This document shows positions 36,396 to 49,125 of a stretch of DNA of 64,000 nt, one piece after another (position 1 is the stretch's first letter; each line of letters opens with the position of its first letter). Source of the DNA: Pseudoxanthomonas beigongshangi. Lineage in GTDB: Bacteria; Pseudomonadota; Gammaproteobacteria; Xanthomonadales; Xanthomonadaceae. Where the stretch lies: contig NZ_JADHDV010000017.1 in the NCBI RefSeq assembly GCF_016820515.1, positions 22,880-86,879 on the forward strand, in the 5' to 3' direction. The position numbers and the translations under genes were made by a program. The notes beneath the pieces are model-generated. The model was not told where the DNA came from, ran no database searches, and saw only the letters and a list, made by a program, of their open reading frames with translations.

Positions 36396-38233
36396 GCGTT
36401 GTCCAGCAATGCCTTGTCGCGCACCGCGCCCTTGTCGGCGCTGGTGGCGAGGAGCGCGTATGCCTTGAGCGCGGTGGTCACCCGGCGCGCGCGCGGCTGC
36501 GCGGGTTTCCATCCGCGCGCATCCTGTTCGGCGCGGCGCGCGGCCAGTTCCGCCTCGTCCACCAGCAGGTTGATGCCGCGGGCGGGAATGTCGATGCGGA
36601 TGCGATCGCCGTCGCGGACCAGGCCGATCGCGCCGCCCGCCGCCGCTTCCGGCGAGGCATGGCCAATCGACAATCCGGAGGTGCCGCCCGAGAAGCGCCC
36701 ATCGGTCAGCAGCGCGCACTGCTTGCCCAGGCCCTTGGATTTCAGATAGCTGGTCGGATACAGCATTTCCTGCATGCCCGGCCCGCCCTTCGGTCCCTCG
36801 TAGCGGATTACGACCACGTCGCCGGCCTTCACCTCGTCGCCCAGGATGCCCTTCACCGCCGCGTCCTGGCTTTCGTAGACGCGTGCGTTGCCTTCGAACA
36901 CGTGGATGGATTCGTCGACACCGGCGGTTTTCACCACGCAGCCATCGCGGGCGATGTTGCCGTACAGCACCGCCAGGCCGCCTTCCCGCGAGAAGGCGTG
37001 CTCGACATCGCGGATGCAACCCTCGGCGCGATCGGTATCCAGCGACGGCCAGCGGGTGTCCTGGCTGAAGGCGACCTGGGTCGGAATGCCCGCCGGCCCG
37101 GCCTTGTAGAAGGTGTGGACCTTCTCGTCCTCCACCACGCCCACGTCCCATTGCGCGATCGCGTCGCCCAGCGTCTTCGCGTGCACGGTCGCCACCTGCG
37201 TGTGCAGCAGCCCGCCGCGCGCCAGTTCCCCCAGGATCGCCATGATGCCGCCGGCGCGGTGCACATCCTCGATGTGGTACTTCTGGGTGTTGGGCGCGAC
37301 CTTGCACAACTGCGGCACGCGTCGCGACAGCCGGTCGATGTCGCGCATGTCGAACGCCACCTCGCCCTCCTGCGCGGCCGCCAGCAGGTGCAGGATGGTG
37401 TTGGTCGAACCGCCCATCGCGATGTCCAGGGTCATCGCGTTCTCGAAGGCCTCGAAGGTGGCGATGCCGCGCGGCAATGCGGTCGGATCCTCCGCGCCGT
37501 ACCAGCGATGGCACAGCTCGACGGCCAGGCGGCCGGCGCGCAGGAACAACTGCTCGCGGTCGGCATGGGTGGCGACCACCGTGCCGTTGCCCGGCAACGA
37601 CAGGCCCAATGCCTCGGTCAGGCAGTTCATCGAGTTGGCGGTGAACATGCCCGAGCAGGAACCGCAGGTCGGGCACGCGCTGCGCTCGACCGCCGCCACC
37701 GCTTCATCGCTGGCGTTCGGATCCGCCGCCATCACCATCGCGTCGATCAGATCCAGCTTGTGATCGGCCAGCCGCGTCTTGCCCGCCTCCATCGGACCAC
37801 CGGAAACGAACACGGTCGGGATGTTCAGCCGCAGCGCGGCCATCAGCATGCCCGGAGTGATCTTGTCGCAGTTGGAAATGCACACCAGCGCGTCGGCGCA
37901 GTGCGCGTTGACCATGTACTCCACCGAGTCGGCGATGACTTCGCGGCTGGGCAGCGAATACAGCATGCCGTCATGGCCCATCGCGATGCCGTCGTCGACC
38001 GCGATGGTGTCGAATTCCTTGGCGACACCGCCGACGCGTTCGATCTCGCGGGCGACCAGTTGGCCGAGATCCTTCAGGTGGACGTGTCCCGGCACGAACT
38101 GGGTGAAGGAGTTGGCGATGGCGATGATCGGCTTCTGGAAGTCGCCGTCCTTCATGCCGGTGGCGCGCCAGAGCGCACGGGCACCGGCCATGTTGCGCCC
38201 ATGGGTGGAGGTCTTGGATCGGTATTCAGGCAT
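36392..38233 (-). CDS. ilvD: Dihydroxy-acid dehydratase
   Basis: A 613-residue enzyme that dehydrates dihydroxyisovalerate and dihydroxymethylvalerate in valine, isoleucine and leucine synthesis. Three cysteines of the [4Fe-4S] type fit: one in [11 protein letters not shown] and two in [19 protein letters not shown]. The N-terminus [20 protein letters not shown] at ATG 38233 gives the family's usual length; the Shine-Dalgarno sequence is weak. It faces away from the ilvC operon, with 390 nt between them. It is followed by the overlapping binding-protein gene. Confidence 0.96.
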   Translation of the reverse strand: MPEYRSKTSTHGRNMAGARALWRATGMKDGDFQKPIIAIANSFTQFVPGHVHLKDLGQLVAREIERVGGVAKEFDTIAVDDGIAMGHDGMLYSLPSREVIADSVEYMVNAHCADALVCISNCDKITPGMLMAALRLNIPTVFVSGGPMEAGKTRLADHKLDLIDAMVMAADPNASDEAVAAVERSACPTCGSCSGMFTANSMNCLTEALGLSLPGNGTVVATHADREQLFLRAGRLAVELCHRWYGAEDPTALPRGIATFEAFENAMTLDIAMGGSTNTILHLLAAAQEGEVAFDMRDIDRLSRRVPQLCKVAPNTQKYHIEDVHRAGGIMAILGELARGGLLHTQVATVHAKTLGDAIAQWDVGVVEDEKVHTFYKAGPAGIPTQVAFSQDTRWPSLDTDRAEGCIRDVEHAFSREGGLAVLYGNIARDGCVVKTAGVDESIHVFEGNARVYESQDAAVKGILGDEVKAGDVVVIRYEGPKGGPGMQEMLYPTSYLKSKGLGKQCALLTDGRFSGGTSGLSIGHASPEAAAGGAIGLVRDGDRIRIDIPARGINLLVDEAELAARRAEQDARGWKPAQPRARRVTTALKAYALLATSADKGAVRDKALLDNA

Positions 38234-38359
38234 GGTCTGCGGGGGAGTCGTATTGCGCGGAAGGCGGCGATTCTGCGGGCTTTTCATGGTTGCAGTTGCA
38301 ACCATCGCCACGCAAACCGGCCTCTCATCGGGACATTACCGAAAATTTCCCCGGCGCGC

Positions 38360-38365
38360 TTGACA
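38360..38365 (+). promoter_or_regulatory. Candidate -35 box of the ilv-leu operon
   Basis: A perfect TTGACA at 38360-38365 lies 32 nt before the leader peptide start. No convincing -10 hexamer is found at 16-18 bp; the best are GTTTCC and TTTCCC. The promoter assignment is therefore tentative. The section 38234-38359 upstream shows no other structure. Confidence 0.4.
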
Positions 38366-38396
38366 AGGCTCGAACGGGCATGTTTCCCTTGGCCTC

Positions 38397-38513
38397 ATGT
38401 TGCATCGCCACACGCCCCTGACCCACGACCTGCGGACCGCGCCCAGCGCGGCCTCCATTCTCGTCGTCGTCCTTATTACCTCGCCAACAGGTGCGGGACG
38501 AACGGGCGTGTAA
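38397..38513 (+). CDS. ilv-leu operon leader peptide
   Basis: A 38-residue leader peptide starting MLHRHTPLTHDLRTAPSAAS and continuing ILVVVLITSPTGAGRTGV, then TAA. Codons 21-27 (38457-38477) are seven consecutive Ile, Leu and Val codons, the regulated amino acids. A ribosome stalled there would leave the segment GTGCGGG at 38491-38497 free, which can pair with CCCGCAC at 38542-38548 and prevent terminator formation. This is a classical ribosome-mediated attenuator. The product itself probably has no other function. Confidence 0.9.
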   Translation: MLHRHTPLTHDLRTAPSAASILVVVLITSPTGAGRTGV

Positions 38514-38536
38514 GCAGAAAACAACGCCAGATTCGC

Positions 38537-38568
38537 AAAACCCCGCACTGAGAAGTGCGGGGTTTTTT
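38537..38568 (+). terminator. ilv-leu attenuator terminator
   Basis: A 9-bp perfect stem CCCCGCACT (38541-38549)/AGTGCGGGG (38554-38562) with a GAGA loop, extended by four A:T pairs and followed by six T residues (38563-38568). It lies between the leader peptide and ilvC. The alternative segment at 38491-38497 (GTGCGGG) can pair with its left arm. Also, ACACGCCC (38410-38417) can pair with GGGCGTGT (38504-38511), a possible further alternative structure. Confidence 0.92.
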
Positions 38569-38623
38569 ATTGCCGCCGATTTTTTCCGACCCACCCGCCC
38601 TTCCCAACTCAGGAATTCCGCAA

Positions 38624-39634
38624 ATGACCACCGCCGCCTCCTCCGCCCCGCAACCCAAGATCGCCGTCGTCGGCTACGGCAGCCAGGGCCGCGCGCACGC
38701 GCTGAACCTGCGCGAATCCGGTTTCGACGTCACCGTGGGCCTGCGCCCGGGCGGTCCCACCGAGGCCAAGGCCCAGGCCGACGGTTTCCTGGTCAAGTCG
38801 CCGGCCGAAGCCGTGAAGGATGCCGACCTGGTCGCCGTGCTGACCCCGGACATGGTCCAGAAACAGCTCTACAACGACGTGCTGGCGCCGAACATGAAGC
38901 AAGGCGCCTGCCTGCTGTTCGCCCACGGCCTCAACGTCCACTACGGCCTGATCAGCCCGCGCGAGGATCTGGACGTGGTGCTGGTCGCGCCCAAGGGCCC
39001 GGGCGCGCTGGTCCGCCGCGAGTACGAAATCGGCCGCGGCGTGCCCTGCATCTATGCGGTCTACCAGGACAAGAGCGGCCAGGCCGAGGCGCTGGCGCTG
39101 GCCTATGCCGCCGGCCTGGGCGGCGCCCGCGCCAACATCATCAAGACCAGCTTCAAGGAAGAGACCGAAACCGATCTGTTCGGCGAGCAGGCGGTCCTGT
39201 GCGGCGGTGCTTCCTCGCTTGTGCAGGCCGGCTTCGAGACCCTGGTGGAAGCCGGTTACCAGCCGGAAATCGCCTATTACGAAGTCCTGCACGAGCTGAA
39301 GCTGATCGTCGACCTGTTCTACGAGGGCGGCATCACCCGCATGCTGGAATTCGTGTCCGAGACCGCCCAGTACGGCGACTACGTCAGCGGCCCGCGCGTG
39401 ATCGACGCCGGCACCAAGGCACGCATGAAGGAAGTCCTGAAGGACATCCAGGACGGCACCTTCACCAAGAACTGGATCGCCGAGTACGAAGCCGGCCTGC
39501 CGAACTACAAGAAGTACAAGCAGGCCGACCTGGAACATCCGATCGAAGTCGTCGGCAAGCAACTGCGCGCCAAGATGGTGTGGCTGCAGGCCAACGCCTC
39601 CCAACCCGATACAGAACAGGCCGCCGCCGCATGA
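38624..39634 (+). CDS. ilvC: Ketol-acid reductoisomerase
   Basis: A 336-residue class I ketol-acid reductoisomerase that converts acetolactate to dihydroxyisovalerate and acetohydroxybutyrate to the isoleucine branch product, using Mg2+ and NAD(P)H. The Rossmann motif [20 protein letters not shown] lies near the N-terminus. The catalytic acidic ligands fall in [12 protein letters not shown] and [19 protein letters not shown]. The cofactor loop reads [11 protein letters not shown] and lacks the usual Ser pair. The ATG at 38624 has AGGA 10 nt upstream. The stop overlaps the ilvG start (ATGA). It is the first structural gene of the attenuated operon. Confidence 0.96.
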   Translation: MTTAASSAPQPKIAVVGYGSQGRAHALNLRESGFDVTVGLRPGGPTEAKAQADGFLVKSPAEAVKDADLVAVLTPDMVQKQLYNDVLAPNMKQGACLLFAHGLNVHYGLISPREDLDVVLVAPKGPGALVRREYEIGRGVPCIYAVYQDKSGQAEALALAYAAGLGGARANIIKTSFKEETETDLFGEQAVLCGGASSLVQAGFETLVEAGYQPEIAYYEVLHELKLIVDLFYEGGITRMLEFVSETAQYGDYVSGPRVIDAGTKARMKEVLKDIQDGTFTKNWIAEYEAGLPNYKKYKQADLEHPIEVVGKQLRAKMVWLQANASQPDTEQAAAA

Positions 39635-41355
39635 ACGCCGATGCTGCCGCTGCTTCCCGCAATGGCGCCCGCTGGTTGACCCAGGCCCTGGAAGCCGAAG
39701 GCGTGGATACGCTGTTCGGCTATCCGGGCGGCACCATCATGCCGTTCTACGACGCGCTGGTGGATTCGTCGCTGAAGCACATCCTGGTGCGCCATGAGCA
39801 GGGTGCGGCGCTGGCCGCCAACGGCTACGCCCGCGCCAGCGGCAAGGTCGGCGTATGCGTGGCCACGTCAGGCCCCGGTGCGTCCAACCTGGTCACCGGC
39901 ATCGCCGACGCGATGCTGGATTCGGTGCCGATGGTCTGCCTGACCGGACAGGTCGCCACGCCGCTGATGGGTACGGACGCGTTCCAGGAACTGGACGTGT
40001 TCGGCCTGACCATGCCGATCGTCAAGCACAGCTTCCTGGCGCGGCGCGTCGAGGATCTGCCGGAGATGGTGCGCGAAGCGTTCCGCATCGCGCGCGAAGG
40101 CCGTCCGGGACCGGTGCTGATCGATCTGCCCAAGGACGTGCAGATGGCCGATGCCTCGCATCTGCCGGACCACGTGCCGGCCGCGATCGATCCGGTGCCG
40201 GCACCGGAGGACGCGCGGCTGGCCGAGGCGCTGGCGGCGATCGCCGGCGCCGAGAAGCCGGTGATCTACGGCGGCGGCGGCATCGCCCTGGCGGACGCCG
40301 TGGATGCGTTCCGCCAGTTCGTCGAGGCCACCCGCATCCCGACCGTGCTGACCCTGCGCGCATTGGGCGCGCTGCCCGGCAACCACCCGCAGTTCCTGGG
40401 CATGTTGGGCATGCACGGGACCCGCGCCGCCAACATGGCGGTGCAGGAAGCGGATCTGCTGGTGGTCGTCGGCGCGCGCTTCGACGATCGCGCCACCGGC
40501 AAGCTGGCCGAGTTCGCGCCGTTCGCGCGGGTCGTGCACCTGGATGCCGACGCCTACGAGATCTCCAAGCTGCGCGGCGCCGACATCGCGATTCCGGGCG
40601 ACGTCGCCGCCGGCCTGCGGACCCTGAGCGCGGCGCGCAGCACCTGCGAGGAATGGCGCAAGCGCTGCGCCGGCAACCGCGAACGGCACGGCTTCCGCTA
40701 CGACGCGCCAGGCAGCGACATCTATGCGCCGGGCCTGCTGAAGCGGCTGACCGAAGTGGCGCCCGCCGACACGATCGTCGCCTGCGATGTTGGCCAGCAC
40801 CAGATGTGGGTGGCCCAGCACTGCAAGTTCGGGCATCCCCGCAACCACCTGACCAGCGGGGCGCTGGGCACGATGGGTTTCGGCCTGCCGGCGGCGATGG
40901 GCGCGCAGTTCGCCTGCCCGGATCGCACGGTGGTGCTGGTCAGCGGCGACGGCAGCTTCATGATGAACGTGCAGGAGCTGGCCACCATCGCCCGCTGCAG
41001 ACTGCCGGTGAAGATCGTGCTGCTGGACAACAGCGCGCTGGGCATGGTCCGGCAATGGCAGGAACTTTTCTTCGCCGAGCGCTACAGCGAAATCGATCTG
41101 TCCGACAACCCGGACTTCGCCGCGCTGGCGCAGGTGTTCGGCATTCCCGCCCGCCGCATCGAATTGCGCAACCAGGTCGATGACGCGCTGGCCGAACTGC
41201 TGGCCCAGCCCGGTCCCGCGCTGCTGCACGTCGCCATCGACATCAAGGCCAACGTATGGCCGCTGGTGCCGCCCAACCATGCCAACAGCTCGATGCTGGA
41301 CGGCAATCCCGCCAAGCAGAGCCCGGAGCCCTCCTCCCATGCGATACCGGCTTGA
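39631..41355 (+). CDS. ilvG: Acetolactate synthase large subunit
   Basis: A 574-residue acetohydroxyacid synthase catalytic subunit, thiamine-pyrophosphate and FAD dependent, joining pyruvate to pyruvate or 2-ketobutyrate. The catalytic Glu (E56) is in [18 protein letters not shown]. The TPP-binding motif [20 protein letters not shown] and the FAD region [12 protein letters not shown] are clear. It overlaps ilvC by 4 nt and is followed by the small subunit gene, whose ATG lies inside its last codons (17-nt overlap). The gene order and small partner resemble E. coli IlvGM. Confidence 0.96.
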   Translation: MNADAAAASRNGARWLTQALEAEGVDTLFGYPGGTIMPFYDALVDSSLKHILVRHEQGAALAANGYARASGKVGVCVATSGPGASNLVTGIADAMLDSVPMVCLTGQVATPLMGTDAFQELDVFGLTMPIVKHSFLARRVEDLPEMVREAFRIAREGRPGPVLIDLPKDVQMADASHLPDHVPAAIDPVPAPEDARLAEALAAIAGAEKPVIYGGGGIALADAVDAFRQFVEATRIPTVLTLRALGALPGNHPQFLGMLGMHGTRAANMAVQEADLLVVVGARFDDRATGKLAEFAPFARVVHLDADAYEISKLRGADIAIPGDVAAGLRTLSAARSTCEEWRKRCAGNRERHGFRYDAPGSDIYAPGLLKRLTEVAPADTIVACDVGQHQMWVAQHCKFGHPRNHLTSGALGTMGFGLPAAMGAQFACPDRTVVLVSGDGSFMMNVQELATIARCRLPVKIVLLDNSALGMVRQWQELFFAERYSEIDLSDNPDFAALAQVFGIPARRIELRNQVDDALAELLAQPGPALLHVAIDIKANVWPLVPPNHANSSMLDGNPAKQSPEPSSHAIPA

Positions 41356-41590
41356 CCTGGTGCTGAAACCCGCCGAGGGCGCGCTGACGCGCGTGATCGG
41401 CATGGCCGAGCGGCGCGGCTTCGCGCCGCGCGCCATCAGCGGCGAACCCGCGCCCTCCGACGGGCGCTGGCGCGTGCAGCTGGTGGTCGACGGCCAGCGC
41501 CCGCCCGAAACCCTGCGCCTGCAGATGCAGAAGATCTACGACTGCGAATCGGTCGAGATCACCGCCGTCGATTCCGGGGAGGCCGCGTGA
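41339..41590 (+). CDS. ilvM: Acetolactate synthase small (regulatory) subunit, IlvM-like
   Basis: An 83-residue ACT-domain protein ([20 protein letters not shown] and so on) matching short IlvM-type regulatory subunits of acetohydroxyacid synthase. The beta-alpha-beta pattern [20 protein letters not shown], then WRVQLVVDGQRPPETLRLQM is that of an ACT module. It overlaps the ilvG end by 17 nt. TGA overlaps a short 28-codon open frame (41590-41676) that could couple ilvA translation. Confidence 0.87.
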   Translation: MRYRLDLVLKPAEGALTRVIGMAERRGFAPRAISGEPAPSDGRWRVQLVVDGQRPPETLRLQMQKIYDCESVEITAVDSGEAA

Positions 41591-41668
41591 TGAACACGTT
41601 GTCCGTCCACGCCGTCGGCACCCACGTCCGGAGGCGTCTTCTTCAACATCAGCCGTTCGCGTGCCGCG

Positions 41669-42789
41669 ATGCCTGATGCCGGCCGCGCCGCCAGCAGCGA
41701 AGACCCGGACGTCGGCGACGTCCGGGTCAGCGTGGCCGACGTGCTGGCCGCGCAGGCGCGCCTGCGCCGCTATCTGCCGCCGACGCCGTTGCACCATGCC
41801 GAACGCTTCGGCGTGATGCTGAAACTGGAGAACCTGCAGCGCACCGGTTCCTACAAGGTGCGCGGCGCATTGAACGCGCTGCTGGCCGCGCGCGAACGCG
41901 GCGACAGCCGCCCGGTCATCTGCGCTTCGGCGGGCAACCACGCCCAGGGCGTGGCCTGGGCCGCCTACCGGCTGGGCGTGCAGGCCATCACGGTGATGCC
42001 GCACGGCGCGCCGGAAACCAAGATCGCCGGTGTCGCCCACTGGGGCGCGACCGTGCGCCAGCATGGCGCCAGCTACGACGAAGCCTTCGCCTTCGCCCGT
42101 GACCTCGCCGAACAGAACGGCTACCGCTTCCTGTCCGCGTTCGACGACCCGGACGTGATCGCCGGCCAGGGCACGGTAGGAATCGAAATCGCCCCACACG
42201 CGCCGGACGTGGTCATCGTGCCGATCGGCGGCGGCGGCCTGGCGTCCGGTGTCGCGCTGGCGCTGAAATCGCAGGGCGTGCGCGTGATCGGGGCGCAGGT
42301 GGAAGGCGTGGATTCGATGGCCCGCGCCATCCGCGGCGACACCGCCGCGCGCGATCCCGCCGCTTCGCTGGCCGACGGCGTGCGGGTCAAGATTCCCGGC
42401 TTCATCACCCGCCGCCTGTGCGCCAACCTGCTGGACGACGTGGTCATCGTGCGCGAGGCCGAACTGCGCGAGACGCTGGTCCGGCTGGCGCTGGAGGAAC
42501 ATGTCATCGCCGAAGGCGCCGGCGCGCTGGCGCTGGCCGCCGGCCGGCGCGTGGCCGGCAAGCGCAAGTGCGCGGTGGTGTCCGGCGGGAACATCGATGC
42601 CACCGTCCTGGCCCGACTGCTCTCCGAAGTCCGTCCGCGCCCGCCGCGCAAACCGCGCCGGCGCAACCGCGAAGGCGAGCCTTCGCTTGCCGGCACGACG
42701 CCGCGCAATCCAACCATCCCCCGTTCCACCGCAGTGCCGCCCGCATCCCGTCCGCGCCGCACTGCCGCCGTCGCAGAGGAATCCAGCTG

Positions 42790-42793
<4 letters not shown>
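41669..42793 (+). CDS. ilvA: Threonine dehydratase, catalytic domain only
   Basis: A 374-residue PLP enzyme that deaminates threonine to 2-ketobutyrate, the entry to isoleucine. The PLP Lys is K63 in [20 protein letters not shown], and the glycine loop is [12 protein letters not shown]. The fold ends about residue 315. It lacks the C-terminal ACT-like domain by which full IlvA is feedback-inhibited by isoleucine, so it resembles TdcB-type short enzymes. Instead, residues 316-374 form an Arg/Pro-rich, low-complexity tail ([17 protein letters not shown]). The stop overlaps the leuA GTG start (GTGA). Xanthomonads often annotate this gene tdcB. Confidence 0.9.
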
Positions 42794-44349
<1,556 letters not shown>

Positions 44350-44362
44350 GGCCGATCGCGAC

Positions 44363-45813
<1,451 letters not shown>

Positions 45814-45814
<1 letters not shown>

Positions 45815-46395
45815 TGAGCGGTTTCCGTGAACTGCGTTCGCAGAGCGTCGTGCTGCGCCAGACCAACATCGACACCGACCAGATCATCCCGGCCCGGTTC
45901 CTGTCCACCACCGAACGCGCCGGTCTGGGCCGCAATGCGTTCAACGACTGGCGCTGGCAGGCCGACGGCACGCCCAATCCGGAATTCCCGTTCAACCAGC
46001 CGGAAAACGCCGGCCGTGCCGTACTGCTGGCCGGCCGGAACTTCGGCTGCGGCTCCTCGCGCGAACACGCGCCGTGGGCGCTGACCGACCTGGGCCTGCG
46101 CGCGATCGTCAGCAGCGAGATCGCCGACATCTTCCGCAACAACAGCCTGAAGAACGGCCTGTTGCCGGTGGTGCTGGCCGAGGACGACGTGCAGGCGCTG
46201 ATGGAACGCCCCGATGACGAACTGGTCATCGACGTGGCCGCGCGCGAGCTGCGCACGCCCGACGGCCGCGTCTACCCCTTCCCGCTGGATGCCTTCGCCC
46301 AGACCTGCCTGCTCGAGGGCGTCGACGAAATGGGCTATCTGCTGGCCCGCCAGGCCGATATCGAACACTACGAGGAAACCCGCCATGCGCGCTGA
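45814..46395 (+). CDS. leuD: Isopropylmalate isomerase small subunit
   Basis: A 193-residue swivel-domain subunit of isopropylmalate isomerase. The signature [20 protein letters not shown] and [10 protein letters not shown] are typical. AAGGAGG lies just before its ATG and within the leuC end, and the two genes share one base (TGATG). It overlaps leuB by 11 nt. The length is close to the usual 195-215. Confidence 0.97.
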
Positions 46396-47473
46396 AATCG
46401 CCGTCCTGCCCGGCGACGGCATCGGTCCGGAAGTCACCGCCGCCGCCGTCTCCGTCCTGCGTACCGTGGCCCGTCGCCACGGCCACGACTTCACCTTCAC
46501 CGAACACGACATCGGCGGCATCGCCATCGATCGTCATGGCGATCCGCTGCCGGCCGCCACGCTGCGCGCCTGCCAGCAGGCCGACGCGGTGCTGCTGGGC
46601 GCGGTGGGCGGACCGAAATGGTCCGACCCGAACGCGAAGATCCGTCCCGAGCAGGGCCTGCTGGCGCTGCGCCGTGGACTGGGCCTGTTCGCCAACCTGC
46701 GACCGGTCCGCCCGCACCCGGCCGCGCTGAACGCCTCGCCGATCAAGCCGCACCTGCTGACCGGCGTGGATATCATGGTGGTGCGCGAACTGACCGGCGG
46801 CATCTACTTCGGCGACAAGACCCGCGACGAACGCGGCGCCAGCGATCTGTGCAGCTACAGCGTCACCGAGATCGAGCGGGTGGTGCGCAGCGCGTTCCGC
46901 CTGGCGCGCCAGCGTCGCGGCTACCTGGTGTCGGTGGACAAGGCCAACGTGCTGGAGACCTCGCGCCTGTGGCGCGACGTTACCGCGCGCATCGGCCGCG
47001 AGGAATTCGCCGACGTGAAACTGGAGCACGTGCTGGTCGATGCCATGGCCATGCATCTGCTGTCGCGGCCGCGCGAGTACGACGTGATCGTCACCGAGAA
47101 CATGTTCGGCGACATCCTGACCGACGAAGCCTCGATGCTGGCCGGATCGCTGGGTCTGTTGCCGTCGGCCTCGCTGGGCGACGGCCGGGTCGGCCTGTAC
47201 GAGCCCATCCACGGTTCCGCGCCGGACATCGCCGGCAAGGGCATCGCCAACCCGTACGCCACCATCCTGAGCTGCGCGATGCTGCTGCGCCACTCGCTGG
47301 GCCTGGACGAAGAGGCCGATTGCATCGAGCGCGCGGTCGACGGCGCCCTGAACGCGCAGGTGTTCACCAATGATCTGGCCGCGGGTGGTCGCGGTGTCTC
47401 CACCCAGGCCGCCGCCCAGGCGGTGGTCGAACAGTTGAACGAGCACTGCTACGTCGCCGAACTCAGGGACTGA
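46385..47473 (+). CDS. leuB: 3-isopropylmalate dehydrogenase
   Basis: A 362-residue NAD-dependent dehydrogenase that makes the last leucine-specific keto acid. Motifs: [11 protein letters not shown] near the N-terminus, [12 protein letters not shown], the Lys/Asp active site in [15 protein letters not shown] and [20 protein letters not shown], and the NAD-binding [18 protein letters not shown]. It overlaps the leuD end by 11 nt. An intrinsic terminator follows at 47490-47516, closing the ilvC-to-leuB operon. Confidence 0.97.
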   Translation: MRAEIAVLPGDGIGPEVTAAAVSVLRTVARRHGHDFTFTEHDIGGIAIDRHGDPLPAATLRACQQADAVLLGAVGGPKWSDPNAKIRPEQGLLALRRGLGLFANLRPVRPHPAALNASPIKPHLLTGVDIMVVRELTGGIYFGDKTRDERGASDLCSYSVTEIERVVRSAFRLARQRRGYLVSVDKANVLETSRLWRDVTARIGREEFADVKLEHVLVDAMAMHLLSRPREYDVIVTENMFGDILTDEASMLAGSLGLLPSASLGDGRVGLYEPIHGSAPDIAGKGIANPYATILSCAMLLRHSLGLDEEADCIERAVDGALNAQVFTNDLAAGGRGVSTQAAAQAVVEQLNEHCYVAELRD

Positions 47474-47489
47474 GTCTGCTCTCTCTGAC

Positions 47490-47516
47490 AGGCGGGCTTC
47501 GGCCCGCCTTTTTTTT
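47490..47516 (+). terminator. Terminator of the ilv-leu operon
   Basis: Stem GGCGGGC/GCCCGCC (47491-47497 and 47502-47508) closed by a UUCG tetraloop and flanked by an A:T pair, then eight T residues (47509-47516). It starts 16 nt past the leuB stop. This is a textbook strong intrinsic terminator. Confidence 0.95.
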
Positions 47517-47600
47517 GCCTGTCTTGCCAGCCGTCCCCAACTGCTTGTGGTTGAGACCTGATCCGGCCATAGTCCGCTTCGGCATGCAGAGGACGCGGAC

Positions 47601-48005
47601 ATGACGCCCGGCACGAAGCATCGATTGAAACTGGTGGTCTCCGCCTCGCTGATCACGCTTTGGGGCGTCGGCTCGCTGGCGGGATGGCCGGTGCTGGAAG
47701 GCTTCCTTCCGCTGGCCCTGGTCTTCCTGCTCAACTCGCCCCCGGAAACGGCCGACGCCAACGAGTCCGGGCTCATGGGCCTCATGCAACCGCGCCTGGT
47801 TCCGATCTTCGTCCTGCTGTTTTTCGGCGTGTTCTACTTCGTGGCGAAGCATGGATTCCCGAAGAGCGGGCTCGAAGATGTCTGGCGGGGCTGGTTCGTG
47901 ATTCCCGTGTGGGTGGCGTTGCTGGCACAACTGGTTCTACAGTCCGATCCGAAACCGGCCGGCGAAGCCCTGGTTCGCGACGAAGGTTCTCCATCGGACG
48001 CCTGA
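47601..48005 (+). CDS. Small inner-membrane protein, uncharacterised
   Basis: A 134-residue protein with about four hydrophobic segments (LKLVVSASLITLWGVGSLAG, LEGFLPLALVFLLN, LVPIFVLLFFGVFYFVA and WFVIPVWVALLAQLVL). A polar C-terminus follows. The ATG at 47601 follows GAGGACGCGGAC. No family recognised. It lies just after the ilv-leu terminator, with 66 nt before the racemase gene. Confidence 0.65.
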   Translation: MTPGTKHRLKLVVSASLITLWGVGSLAGWPVLEGFLPLALVFLLNSPPETADANESGLMGLMQPRLVPIFVLLFFGVFYFVAKHGFPKSGLEDVWRGWFVIPVWVALLAQLVLQSDPKPAGEALVRDEGSPSDA

Positions 48006-48071
48006 TTGGCATCCGTTCCCACCTGTCTCCCACACGCATCACCCGCGTGTCCTTGCCCCTACAATGCCGGA

Positions 48072-48767
48072 ATGAAGACCATCGGAATGCTGGGTGGCAT
48101 GAGCTGGGAATCCACCGTGCCCTATTACCGCCTGATCAACCAGCGCGTGCAGGAACGCCTGGGCGGGCTGCATTCGGCGCGCCTCCTGCTCTACAGCGTT
48201 GATTTCCACGAGATCGAACAATTGCAACGCGGCGGCGAGTGGGAGCGCGCGGGGACGCTGCTGGCAGACGGTGCGCGGCGCCTGCAATCGGCCGGTGCCG
48301 ATTTCCTGGTGATCTGCACCAACACGATGCACAAGGTCGCGCCCGCGGTGGAAGCCGCGATCGCGCTGCCATTGCTTCACATCGCCGATCCGACCGCGAG
48401 CGCCGTCGCCGCGGCGGGAGTCCGGCGGGTCGGCCTGCTGGGCACGCGCTTCACCATGGAAGAGGAGTTCTATCGCGAGCGCCTGCAGCGGCGGCATGGC
48501 CTGGAAGTGCTTGTCCCCGGGAGCGAAGACCGCCTCGAGGTCCACCGCATCATCTACGAGGAGCTTTGCCGGGGCATCGTCGACGACCGCTCGCGGCACC
48601 TCTATCGGGACATCATTGGCCGTCTGGTTGCACGCGGTGCGGAAGCGGTGATCCTGGGATGCACGGAGATATCGCTGCTGGTGGGCACGGACGACTCGCC
48701 CGTCCCGCTCTTCGATACCACCGCGCTGCATGCCCGTGCCGCGGCCGACCACGCACTCGGTGCCTGA
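48072..48767 (+). CDS. Aspartate/glutamate racemase family protein
   Basis: A 231-residue cofactor-independent racemase-family protein. Two catalytic cysteines are visible: C82 in FLVICTNTMHKVA and C197 in VILGCTEISLLVG. The N-terminus KTIGMLGGMSWESTVPYYRL is typical of the YgeA/aspartate racemase group. It may produce D-amino acids or act on related compounds; the substrate is uncertain. The small phosphatase gene follows 11 nt later, so the two are likely co-transcribed. Confidence 0.88.
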   Translation: MKTIGMLGGMSWESTVPYYRLINQRVQERLGGLHSARLLLYSVDFHEIEQLQRGGEWERAGTLLADGARRLQSAGADFLVICTNTMHKVAPAVEAAIALPLLHIADPTASAVAAAGVRRVGLLGTRFTMEEEFYRERLQRRHGLEVLVPGSEDRLEVHRIIYEELCRGIVDDRSRHLYRDIIGRLVARGAEAVILGCTEISLLVGTDDSPVPLFDTTALHARAAADHALGA

Positions 48768-48778
48768 GTCCGGCAGGC

Positions 48779-49102
48779 ATGCGCAAGGTGCTTTTCATCT
48801 GCAGCCAGAACCGTCTGCGCAGTCCGACGGCCGAGCAGGTCTTTGCGGACTGGCCCGGCGTGGAGACCGCGTCGGCCGGCCTGAACAACGATGCTGAAAA
48901 TCCGCTCACGCCGGAGTTGTTGACGTGGGCGGATCTGGTATTCGTCATGGAACGCGCGCACCGCGACAAGCTGTCGTCGCGCTTCCGTGCCCACCTGGGC
49001 CGGCAGCGAATCGTCTGCCTCGATATCCCTGACGAGTACGACTACATGGACCCGGAGTTGATCGCGCTGCTGCGCGCCAAGGTACCGCGGTATCTTCGCT
49101 AG
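48779..49102 (+). CDS. Low-molecular-weight protein tyrosine phosphatase-like protein
   Basis: A 107-residue protein with the phosphatase loop CSQNRLRSPT (C8, R14; CX5R) at the N-terminus and an acidic loop DIPDEYDYMDPELI late in the sequence. This matches the short predicted tyrosine phosphatase group found in many bacteria. The Asp in DIPDEYD could act as general acid. It begins 11 nt after the racemase. Physiological targets are unknown. Confidence 0.87.
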   Translation: MRKVLFICSQNRLRSPTAEQVFADWPGVETASAGLNNDAENPLTPELLTWADLVFVMERAHRDKLSSRFRAHLGRQRIVCLDIPDEYDYMDPELIALLRAKVPRYLR

Positions 49103-49122
49103 GGCGGGCCGAAGCCCACCCT
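49101..49122 (-). terminator. Hairpin between convergent genes (phosphatase and RND permease)
   Basis: Read on the minus strand, AGGGTGGGC and GCCCGCCCT form a 9-bp stem with one G:U pair and a UUCG loop. It fills the 23-nt space between the stops of the phosphatase gene (plus) and the RND permease (minus). There is no T run, so efficiency is uncertain. Confidence 0.4.
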
Positions 49123-49125
49123 GCG

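Noticed and set aside
41590..41676. A 28-codon open frame between ilvM and ilvA (starts MNTLSVHAVGTHV)
   Set aside because: Overlaps both neighbours by a few bases and could serve translational coupling, but no independent evidence supports a functional peptide. Listed only as context for ilvA.
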